From NCBI GenBank assembly GCA_029378245.1, contig JARKIF010000102.1, positions 1 through 64,000 on the forward strand: 64,000 bases of DNA, read 5' to 3'. Shown here piece after piece: positions 1 to 8,953 of this stretch. The position numbers and the translations under genes are program-made. The notes under the pieces are model-generated. The model was given only the letters and a program-made list of their open reading frames with translations. It searched no databases and was not told the DNA's origin. Numbering within the stretch: the stretch's first letter is position 1; each line of letters opens with the position of its first letter. The stretch comes from Roridomyces roridus. Its lineage: Eukaryota > Basidiomycota > Agaricomycetes > Agaricales > Mycenaceae.

Positions 1-1835
1 TTGGAACCACGCGGCGTAGTGAGGGCAATGTTGTTACCGTCCTCCTTTGTTGGCGCGTTACGTCCCGTCGTGGCGTAGAGGTGTATCAGGAAGACTATCA
101 GTGCGTACAGCAGGAATGCGATACTGCAAGGCGGTGAGATGGAGGATAGCGATATTGGCCAAAAATCCCACCTGAACATGATGAGAATGTAGGTGACGTG
201 GTCCATCTCATTGTCATGCACGAAATCCAACTCTTCGTCGGTCGCTGACATGAACTGGACTCTTAAAGTGGATGATGAATCCGACACCAGAAAGCAGGAA
301 ACAAATCGTACCCTGACGCAACGAGCAACTGGAGATATCGTCAGTCGAGTGCAGAATATATTCAAAACGGACGTACAAAGGCCGGGAGGTGGCGGAATGC
401 TATCGAGGTTGCAGCCTTGCGATTCTCCGCTGATGCATGCGGTGGAGTATACCGCGCGAAGCAGGTGGATACCGAGGGCTGGGTTCCGCCAGGGTGTGGT
501 CGCTGTTGTTGTCGTCGTCGCTGGAGCCCTCCGCAGCCGATTTGGTTGGCCCGGGGAAGCAACAGACCTCCAAAATACGCGCTAGTCCGGCGAGCATCAG
601 GGTGTATCCGAACATGGCGTGAACTTTGGTGGATATCATAAGGTGTTGCGCGTGCTCAGACATGGCCCAGCCGGTTATATTAAGCTGCAGCGAGGTTGGA
701 GGCCAAGGCACAATGGGAGAAAGAGAGACCCACATTATAGCAGGGACTACATTACGCTGGGAAACAGTTCAGTGATATCCATGCTGAAGGAGGCAATCAA
801 ACCTTTTATTTCTTGCAAGGAGAATTCCTAGCAGACCGCCCGCCACCCTATTATCATGTCAGAAAGCGGGGAAGCATTGGATACTTTTAACGCCACTAGA
901 ACACCCAAATTCTGGGAACAATTTCAGGTGATGTCTGGAAAGCAACTAAAACTCACGTATGCTGCATGTCCTTGACGCTCACCCACTACCCCGGTGCTCA
1001 GTGAAGGTGTTGACTATAACACCATGATTAACTCTTGAAAGCGCCTCTGAATGAAGACGCACCAATTCCCCACAGCATAATCACCCACGAATCCCACCAT
1101 TCTGGACTCCGTCCACTCCGCCGCACCCATTCCCCCGCCAACCATGAGCATTATCGCCATAATAACGCCGTACGCAATGAAGCCCGAGCCCATGATATAG
1201 TGTGCAAGACACTGCGGTAAATTGCCACCCCGACAATAGCCCCGATACGCGATCGCGCCAAATAGCATCTGAGTGAATCCGAAAATTGGGTACACAACTT
1301 TCCCAACGACGCCGTGCAAACGGACAGCCCACGGCCGAATGGAATTTTCGTGAATGTGAAGCTTGAGGTATACACCGAGGACGAGCTGGGCTACGATCGG
1401 GAATGAACAAGATCGAGGCAAACACGCCGTGCGCCGAGGGTAAGAACATGCGGCCCTTGTGCGAGTGCCCCAGGATGTAGCCTCCAGCAGTCAACACGAA
1501 GCCCACGCTCTATCGGTCGAGATTAATTCTGCTTGTCGGAATCGGCGTAGCACTTAGAAGCGCACCTGCAACGGGACATGCCATCGACTCCGCCTGCGAA
1601 GGGATTAGCGAACATGGGAGGAAAACACGACACTGGGCGCACGTTATCCCGATACCATGCCAATAGGGAATAGTACACCCCAGACCGCCGCCTGCAGCGC
1701 CATGTGAATCCATAGGATCGAATCCGTCGGGAGGTTGGCTTCTTCCTCGCTCAACTCGTCATGGTGGTCGTGAGCTGCAGCAAAGGCCAAGAGAGATAGT
1801 AGGGTGTATGTCAAGGTGGATAGTCTCGCGACCAT
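1..1835 (-). CDS. Ytp1-like multispanning membrane protein, 3' end outside window
   Basis: Recognised as the fungal YTP1/DUF2427 family: signal peptide ([20 protein letters not shown]), a His/Asp-rich [11 protein letters not shown] stretch, then cytochrome-b561-like membrane helices. Family blocks appear in order on the minus strand: [94 protein letters not shown], and a last hydrophobic segment reaching base 1. Function of the family is unknown. The start is the ATG at 1835. The coding blocks cannot be joined with introns alone: three junctions need a one-base change, each in a C/G run (near 1132-1136, 1399-1401 and 1648-1650). Either the assembly has homopolymer errors or the gene is a recent pseudogene. 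Family confident, intactness not. Confidence 0.8.
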
Positions 1836-1965
1836 TGCGCCAGATGGCGGGGAGTGGTGAAGATGAACGCAGCAATGTTTGTCATTGATCTCCGGTCACG
1901 ATGGCTTATCCAAATTGGTTTGACTCAACCCTCCGAATTCGGTTTATTTGAGAGTACATATGTAG

Positions 1966-2955
1966 CTAACACTGCATCTCTACGCCGTCGTACGGTCCAT
2001 CGTGATCACTCACGTCGCTCTCAAGAATCGTAGGGACGTCGCCGACGATACACAGGTCCGATGGGTTATCCTCTCCAGGGCATGCGTCCCAAGCACCAGA
2101 GTCCTGGATGTGAATCTCACCAGTCGGGTGGTGGAAGCCAAGGAAAATTCCCGGGAGAATGGGGACCGGATCCTCCTTGTTGTTGATATGCGTCACCGTG
2201 TTCCCGACACTCGCCAAGGTGGCGAAAGCCTGGTTGCCGACTCGGGGCAGGCCATACAGAATGCTTTGGAAGGTGACTCCCGACAGATGAAGCGGGAGAT
2301 AAACCGAGTCGAGGAGAGAGAGCGCAGCACCCAGACTATGGCCCACAAGCGTCACTTGCTTTGTACCGAATTTCGACATGGCAGTTTGAACTGCCGAAAG
2401 AATAAGCGTCGCGGTCCTATACTCCAGTCAGCCGACATCGCGGGAAAAGAGTCCAAAACCCACTTTGCCTGTTCGTCTGCAAATCCGCTGTGCGCCTCAA
2501 TCGAGGAGCTCACACCAGGGAACAACGTCGAATTCAACGAACTCAGGAAAAAGTCGGAGTCGGTCACCAGCGAAAGGCTGTCTGCATCAACTACACTGCT
2601 CAATCCCAGAAGAGCTGAACACAACTCACATCTCCGAAGGAACCGTCCCTTGGTGGGACACAATAACCGTCTTCAAGCTTGGGTCGAAGCCAACAAACCA
2701 AAACTGCGTCGCGTCACCGTCGCCGCCAGAGGCAACAGGCTGGAAGCTCGGGTTCGCCAGACAGTTGGTCCCACAATTCCAAGCCAAAGTCGTAGCTGGC
2801 TGGCAATAACCTGCAGCAGCGTAGAAAGCATACGGCTTGAAGGTGCGGATCTGGGCCGCGCTCAACGTAGTGATCGTTTGACGCGCATTGAGCAGCGGAG
2901 GCGCAGCGTTGACGAGTGAAGCGAAGGCGAGGAGCACCGCAGAGAGACGTGCCAT
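1966..2955 (-). CDS. Secreted class 3 lipase / feruloyl-esterase-like, copy 1
   Basis: Secreted alpha/beta hydrolase of the fungal lipase class 3 family, expected to hydrolyse triacylglycerols or other esters outside the cell. The ATG at 2955 opens a signal peptide (MARLSAVLLAFASLVNAA). Mature blocks: AYCQPATTLAWNCG-type Cys region, VSHQGT, HSGFADEQ, the nucleophile elbow VGHSLGAA (GxSxG serine), LPRVGNQAFA, VTHINNKEDPVPILP (acidic residue) and GFHHPTGEIHI (His). Three exons: 2955-2630, 2577-2464, 2416-1966, with introns of 52 and 47 bp. The paralogue at 15081-16183 shares both introns but has two more, which are absent here with exact reading-frame continuity. Confidence 0.92.
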
Positions 2956-3919
2956 CCGAGAGGGGGACGAAAGACACCAAGACCCGGTCATCCATGATTT
3001 TAAGGAAGCAAGGAGATATTTTGGGATGTCCTCATGACGCGCAAATAGCCCGTGAATCGAGGTTTTTCGGCGAACGTGGCAGATTCAGAGACATTCGTGT
3101 GTTGAGGGACGTGAGTGGATGTAGTGTTGCATGGAAACTCAGGAGGAGGCTACTCGGCTGTAGCACCAATGCCTGAGAAATTTATCCATTAATGGGAGAC
3201 CCAGTATCGAGCCTGGTCGTCTCTTCAAGAAGCATTTCCGTCCACAGTGGATGACCATCCGCCATGTGGGTCCTGTGGGTAAAGTTGAAAGGAAGGGCTG
3301 ATCAGAACAATAGACGCTTCGCATCTGTCATCTTTTGTCTGACGACGTCGGACTTCACGGACTGGCTGAAAGGCCTTTGGATTCGGGGAGACTTGTTGTT
3401 GCTTCAGGACTTGAGCGAGGATGGCCGAAAAAGGAAGAATCGGCTGGCAAATAAGCCACGCACACTCCTCTTTTGAATTTTCGCCTCGGAACCCCAGTCT
3501 TCTTCGATTTCCCCAAACGTGGTTCTAGTCGACTCGTCCGAAAACGGGTCTCGACTACCCGGCAATGATTTTGGGAGCTATTTGAGGAATCTTTCCATTC
3601 GTATCGTGGACAAGGACCGAGGATCTGCGTCGCCTTGAAGGTAGCTTGAAGGAGAAGCAGCCGAGAAAACCCAAGACTTGGCCGTGTTCCTCAGAAGCCC
3701 AGTGTGCCGCACAATGTTAACGGGGACGCGCCAATGAGCCGCCCGCAACCCAGCTTCAAGTCTTCGCTTTGCCTTGTGATTCTTCATAAAGAACGTCCAC
3801 GAATGCGTACCTAGTCCAACCTAGAACTTGACGCCAATGCAGAGTCACAGACTTCCAAGTTTTGCTCACCCGCTGTTACCTCAGAGCTTGATGTCCTCAG
3901 CCGCCCACCTTTTTGCTTA

Positions 3920-4084
3920 CTATCGAGTGAACTTGCAGATCTTGTTCTTGCGCTCGTCTCGTATCTTGGCGCTTTGCTGAACTTCGAATCGTCTTGGGGG
4001 AATGTTGGTCACTTTCGGAAGAAGCCCGCCAAAGCCGGGGGACGCGGCAACCAGGATGTTGAAGAGCGTCGTTTTGCTTGCCAT
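3920..4084 (-). CDS. Possible small secreted protein (54 aa), doubtful
   Basis: A single-exon reading frame with an ATG at 4084 and an N-terminus resembling a signal peptide (MASKTTLFNILVAASPGFGG), followed by a basic tail (KIRDERKNKICKFTR). No family recognised, no supporting promoter or paralogue in the window. It could be a chance frame in GC-rich DNA. Confidence 0.2.
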   Translation of the reverse strand: MASKTTLFNILVAASPGFGGLLPKVTNIPPRRFEVQQSAKIRDERKNKICKFTR

Positions 4085-4400
4085 GCGTACTTGGAAGCAG
4101 TCTTGAATACTCGGCCCTGGGGACAGCGGCAGTATGGGACGTCGGAGGGATAATGAAGTTTGGGCTGGCGGATTTGGAACGGCTTGACACTCCCGCAATA
4201 TCAAGCCACTCGCCCTTGTCCAAAGCGGGTGCAGTCATCGGCATTCAAGTTGTCGAGAGGATCGGGCGGTGTTGGAGAGGTGCTGGGTCGGTTTGGTGCA
4301 TGGCGAGCTGTGAGAAACGCTAACGCGCAAGTGCCGATGGCGAGTTCCAGAATCCACACACGGGCTTCGCGTCGACTGTCGGGAGCTTTGCTGAGTTGAG

Positions 4401-4677
4401 ACGCGTAAAGGAAGGAAGCCGCCTAGGATGGAGGGGTGGGAGGCAGGAGATGGCGCGAGTGGCTGACAGTCAGAGACCTTCATCGTTCTATTTGTTCGCC
4501 CACGGGGTCGTTTCTCAAGCTATGCGACCAACACTTCTCAGCAATCGCTCCGGCTCCAGAGGCTACCAGGGCCACACCCGCTTGATAAATTACAGCCCAG
4601 GGTCCGGGGAAGTGGCGTTTTGGAGCGCCGGCTTGACGCCAACGCGATAAAGCGTTCTCGACGCGTTCTCGACGCGT
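4401..4677 (+). promoter_or_regulatory. MCB-like (ACGCGT) boxes upstream of the KEN-box gene
   Basis: ACGCGT occurs at 4401-4406, 4661-4666 and 4672-4677. The last two sit in a direct repeat of GTTCTCGACGC. In yeasts this hexamer is the MluI cell-cycle box bound by MBF at G1/S genes. They lie 186-460 bp before the ATG at 4863. Binding in this fungus is inferred only. Confidence 0.45.
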
Positions 4678-4862
4678 TTTGTCGCGTAAAACCTCTTAAA
4701 TCGTCGAGAGCCACCGAGCAGAATATTTCTTCGGAGAACAGCCTCGGTTCTCGTAATGTTGAATCAAGTCACGTTAACGGTTAAAGCGTGTATCAGTGGC
4801 TCTGTTGATCAAAGTTTAGCGCCGCTTGCTTTCTTCTCACCACCACTGCTCAGACGACCGCG

Positions 4863-5785
4863 ATGCCCAGCTCCTTTACCGTTTACTGCGACTCCCCCGC
4901 CACCGACGCGGTGGCCACGGTCGTCGGGAAACCGGCGGCGGCAAAGGCTGGCATCCTCTCCTCGTCGTCATCCAGAGTCGATCCCAACGTCATTACCACT
5001 CCCTCTTCACCCCTCGCGTCCAGCGCGGAGAAGGAGAACCTCCACCCCGTCACGGGAGAGCGGTGCAGCTCCTCTAGTGCGGGTAAAAAGCGCAAGACGA
5101 ATGGTGTGCTTGCCACCAAGATCGTGAAGAAGCAAAAGTCGGAGGAGAATTTGAAGGCCGTGAAGCCCAAGCCGCGCGCCGCCTCGTCCGGGAGCAAAGG
5201 CAAGAGCAAAGGCAAGGGCAAGAAGAAGGCCAGGGCTTCGCCGCTGCCCCGCGTCGACGAGGACGCAGACACGGCTGCAGAGAGGGAGCGGTTGCTACAG
5301 GTCGACATCGATTCCCGAGTTTACGAGTTGACGGTGTCACCTCTCGCGGACGTCACCCAGGCCTACGATGCTGGGTTGACGTTGAAACGCTCCTCGCGTC
5401 ATTCACTCCCGAGGAGAGCGCCAAATTCCGCCGGGTGAGTTTCTTGTTTACTGGTACTGCATCTGACAGCTCGACTGACCGCGCATCCATCCAGGCAACC
5501 TCCACGGAGCCTGAGATTCGCGACTACTTCTCACCAAAGCACTACTCCTCGAGTCGGCCGACTCCTCCCGCTTTCGAGCAAGGGTCCAGCACAGGTCCCA
5601 GCACCAAGGTGTTCAACACCCCCGAGCGGCGCCACATCTACTCCGCGTTTACGTTCACCACTCCCTCGCCGTCGAGCGAACGCTTCAGGAAGGCCAACAG
5701 CCGATCGGCGTCGCCTTGCCCGTCGCCCGTTATCGCGCCGCTCGATCTCTCCACCACCAAGACCACCAGCACCACTACCGCGTGA
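4863..5785 (+). CDS. Basic KEN-box protein, candidate cell-cycle-regulated nuclear factor
   Basis: No family recognised. The protein starts at the ATG at 4863 and contains AEKENLHPVTG (residues ~58-68), a textbook KEN degron of the type read by the anaphase-promoting complex. It also has a Lys-rich stretch (KGKSKGKGKKKA) suggesting nuclear location, and Ser/Thr-Pro sites. Exon 1 ends at 5434 (FTPEESAKFRR, then GTGAGT). Exon 2 runs 5495-5785 (EIRDYFSPK, FNTPERRHIYSAFTF). Exon 1 is 572 nt, one short of keeping frame: AYDA and VDVETLLASF join only if the GGG at 5373-5375 carried one more G. MCB-like boxes upstream fit periodic transcription. A securin- or CDK-inhibitor-like role is possible but unproven. 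Confidence 0.7.
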
Positions 5786-6139
5786 TCTGTCGAGCCTCTG
5801 CTCCAGTCACCCGAGAGTCGCATCTCATATCCACCTCACTGTTTGGGATAACCACGCACGCACGTATTCACATCTATTCCACTGTACAACAACAAAAAAC
5901 CTCACACATCTATATCCATCTACTCTTCATTATATATCCTTGGTTGTTCATATTCTTCTTCACGACGAGGCTACCGCCCTTTGTACAATGCAGTACTGTA
6001 CATGCAAATGCAGAGACTTGTACACTTTTACATCCACCGTGGGACGATGACGTCAGTGGGGACGCGACGCGTTGAGACAAGTCACGGGGACCGTGTCATC
6101 GAAAAAGAGTGAAATTAATTTATGAACAGACAGCAGGAA

Positions 6140-6929
6140 CTACGAGCCCAAAATCATCCACACCGAGAGTTTCTTTCCTTGGATTTTCACGTCCGAGAAG
6201 CCCCCGTAGTAGACGTGGTCGGACATGGCGTCGAGTCTGGTCATCACGCCCCATTGCGTAGTGATTTCGGTTTGCATTCTGTGTAAGGGCATGAGCGGGG
6301 AGGTGGAATGGGAATACTTAAAAACACACTCAGTATCTAGCTGGTTGAAGATATCCCGCAAAGTCACACCCTCGGGGTTCTTGATCTCGACCTCGACATC
6401 CGGGTCCAGCTCAATATGGAGTGTGTGCACGGCGGGGATGCTCGCGAGGTCGTTGTAGATGCTCGTGGAGTGGAGGGGGATCTGATCATCGGATTCCGAG
6501 TCATAGGTAGAGACTGAATCGTTTTCGTCTCTGAGGTCGAAATGGGCGGAGGAGGCCTCGTCGCCTAGGATGAATGTTATATGTGGCAGGGCGGTGTGCA
6601 TCTGGAGATTGATTCGATGAGGCGTCCAGCAGGAGGGGGTTAACACCTACCCGGACTGGTTCGTCCTCTTCCTCGTCATTTTTCGACGATTCCTCCTCAT
6701 CCTCTTCATCTTCCGCACGAGGTGCGACATACTCTTTGCTCGCCTCTTTGAATGTCAACACTCTCAGCACAGGGTCAGTCTCGATCAAGGTCTTCCATTG
6801 CTTCGAGACGCGGACGACGCGGAGGAGGTCATAGTATGGGAGGTAGGTTAGGATTAGGCTGTGGAGCTCGGTCGGGAGGTCGAAGGTTGGCTTGGGTTTA
6901 GGCTTGGTTTTGGGTTTGCGCGGGGGCAT
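6140..6929 (-). CDS. F-box protein, lone member of the array family
   Basis: 246 aa in two exons, 6929-6651 and 6601-6140, joined across a 49-bp intron. The F-box lies at residues ~15-60 (FDLPTELHSLILTYLPYYDL, then RVSKQWKTLIETDP), preceded by a Lys/Pro-rich start and followed by an acidic linker (EDEEDEEESS). The second exon has the family pattern MHTALPHI, DLASIPAVHTLHIEL, NPEGVTLRDIFNQL, DHVYYGGF and a GKKLSVWMILGS end. This matches the array at 16.3-27.3 kb exon for exon, except that it lacks the first intron and the shared TATA-like promoter. F-box proteins link substrates to SCF (SKP1-cullin) ubiquitin ligases; the substrate is unknown. Confidence 0.85.
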
Positions 6930-7161
6930 GGTGGAGGAGGAACGAGTCGAGGTAAAAGTTGGTGTTCCGGGTTCCGAGCGCCCAGACGGACCGCCACTGC
7001 CTTTGAAATTCCAAGTTTCGAGTCATTCTTGCCGAGATGGAAGTATCGTCGAGCTCGCGGTTGTCGTCCTATTCGCAGTTCAGTCGAGGTAGAGATGCAG
7101 AAAGAGCCAGTCTGTTTGGCTGCCCAAACACCACACTCAAATTCCGCATTCATCTCAAAAT

Positions 7162-7808
7162 ATGGACTTGGACTCTCCCTGGGACGACACCGCTGCTCCA
7201 TCCGTATCTCGCGACATTGAATGGACAAAAATCTCCAACGAATTCACCAACGTAGGACTCGTACTCTGTTCTATCTAGCTTTGGGCACCCTCGGACAGAC
7301 ATCACTCTAGGTGGGCTACCGCGAAGGCATCACGGCCGGCAAGGAATCAGCGCTTCAGGAGGGGTTTGACGATGGGTTCGCTGGTGTTGGGGTCCCCCTG
7401 GGTAGGGAGATCGGGGCGCTGAGGGGGCGGGCGGCTGCCCTGCTTGCGTTTGTGCAATCGCCTCTGTGCGTCGTCGAGGGGAGGGAAGCTCTGTTGGCCG
7501 AGGCGCGGGCAATCGCTTCAGCCCTTGCCAATGTACGCTTCACGGACGTCGTACCGAGGGATTTGGAGGCGGAGGCGCATGCGAGGGAACATCTCGCTGA
7601 TGATGAGCATGGTGTGGATGAAAATGAGGAGTTGAAGGAGAAACGCAAGATGGAGGGTCTGGAGGATATGCTTGCCCAGTTGACTGCCGGCGCACCTTCT
7701 GCCGGGATGGGAGACAAACCAAGGCCGACTATGGAGGATGTCCGAGCGTTGGAAGACAGGTTGAAGGCGCTGAGTGCGAGGCTCGGATTGCCAGTGGAGA
7801 GGAGTTGA
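7162..7808 (+). CDS. YAE1: Yae1-type protein
   Basis: 195 aa from exons 7162-7251 and 7311-7808. After a short acidic start (MDLDSPWDD, typical of the family) comes the repeated GxxxG-type Yae1 motif: GYREGITAGKESALQEGF, DDGFAGVGVPLGREIG, then ALRGRA. In yeast, Yae1 with Lto1 acts as adaptor bringing the cytosolic Fe-S targeting machinery to the ABC ATPase Rli1. The rest is helical and acidic. Length and motif order fit the family; no anomaly seen. Confidence 0.87.
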
Positions 7809-7992
7809 GGTTGTCTTTCGAGTTTCGCCCACTCTGGGCGCGGCGCGGCGGGTAGGATCTACGCTCGAGATGGCTGCAGAAGGTCAGTCTCTATTCAATC
7901 CTCCCTTCGTTCCTGATCATGAACACAGCGCGCAAAGGATAGTTGTCAAGTAGATTCATTCACTGTCGTCTACAGCGCGTACATACATGTAC

Positions 7993-8903
7993 TCACGATT
8001 TCGACATGCAAGTCATTGTGATTTCACCACCAGACCCCACTATGCTGGTCTCCCCACGAACCACGAACCCTCGACGCTTGTAGAAGGTGACCTAGTGGCC
8101 ATGTTAGCGAGGTGGCATGAATTGAGTTCAAGTACATTTCCGTCGTTGGTTGTTTCGAGGACCATGGGCAAGCCATTTGCCTGTAGACATGAGTCAAAGA
8201 TTCGATATAAGAGTATTGTGTACATACCTTGGACTCTACAGCTTGAATGAGGGCAGCGGCAAGACCCTTGTGTTGGTGGTCAGGGCTCGTGCCGAGGAGG
8301 TGAAGATGCCAGCCTTTAGTTTTGGTGCCTTTACCGAGGCAAGATTCGCTCCAGGTAGAAGCGCGCGGAATGAACTGTCTGGTATTTCGTAGCTCCAACT
8401 AGGGCTGAAAGAAGACCCACGTATTCCAGCCACCACTGCTTGAGTTCGGGTGGAAAGTTGGCTACGAGATCATCCCAACCTGCGGCCCGTTGTTCTTCAC
8501 TGCCACCGTGTGTTACTCCAGACCAGAATGAGGAGAGGAGAGAGCTACGTTGCCAGATAGTCGGACCCAGGACCAAACCAGAGGGCGACGGCACAGATTT
8601 CCGAGGGTGAGAAGCCAGCGACCCAGATTTCCCCGCCAATGGCGCCGGCACGGAGACCAGCCATCTGGAAGAGGGGATCCAAGGACATGTCGCCGCCCAT
8701 CATTGAGTGGCCAAAGGTGTCGGGGGCTACCGGTTTACTTCAGCGTCTTGTGGGAACGAGGGTAGCGAGGACAGACAGCGCGCAAATGCGGCAGTCAAAA
8801 CAGCCGCGGCTTGCTCGAGTTCGCTGTCTACGACGACATTGAGACGATTTCAGGCAAGGATGCATAGCAGACCAGTAGGATGTGAAAGTTGACGGACAAG
8901 CAT
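7993..8903 (-). CDS. GNAT-family N-acetyltransferase
   Basis: Multi-exon GNAT protein. Start ATG 8903-8901 (MLVRQLSHPT); stop at 7995-7993. Core blocks on the minus strand: FGHSMMGGD, GEIWVAGFSPSEICAVALW, EEQRAAGWDD, KGWHLHLLGTSPDHQHKG (acetyl-CoA binding, R/Q-x-x-G/A type loop), LPMVLETTNDGN, and the terminal FYKRRGFVVRGE beta-bulge region. Introns fit between SHPT/DSEL, LAT/EEQ, LEY/FIP, ESK/ANG and DGN/VTF. One junction (QDAEVN to VAPDTF, about 8727-8733) needs one extra base in a short G/C run. Substrate unknown. Divergent from the BIR gene with only 50 bp between start codons. Confidence 0.78.
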
Positions 8904-8953
8904 GATGATGTTTGGCTCCGATCAACATTGAACAAACTGAGACCCTGTCAAGA
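8904..8953. promoter_or_regulatory. Shared divergent promoter gap
   Basis: The 50 bp between the GNAT start (minus, 8903) and the BIR-protein start (plus, 8954) must hold the 5' leaders or overlapping promoters of both genes. No TATA box is evident. Confidence 0.5.

Larger units (their letters stand above)
2956..4862. other. Long intergenic stretch, no convincing gene
   Basis: About 1.9 kb between the lipase and the KEN-box gene. Only short open frames without recognisable domains are present. Minus-strand fragments near 3450-3560 read as protein-like acidic sequence but have no start, no splice-compatible continuation and no family I recognise. The right end holds the MCB-like boxes described separately. 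Confidence 0.5.

Noticed and set aside
2002..2919. 305-residue plus-strand open frame
   Set aside because: Antisense shadow of the lipase gene; charged, repeat-free sequence with no domain, and the minus strand carries the complete catalytic set.
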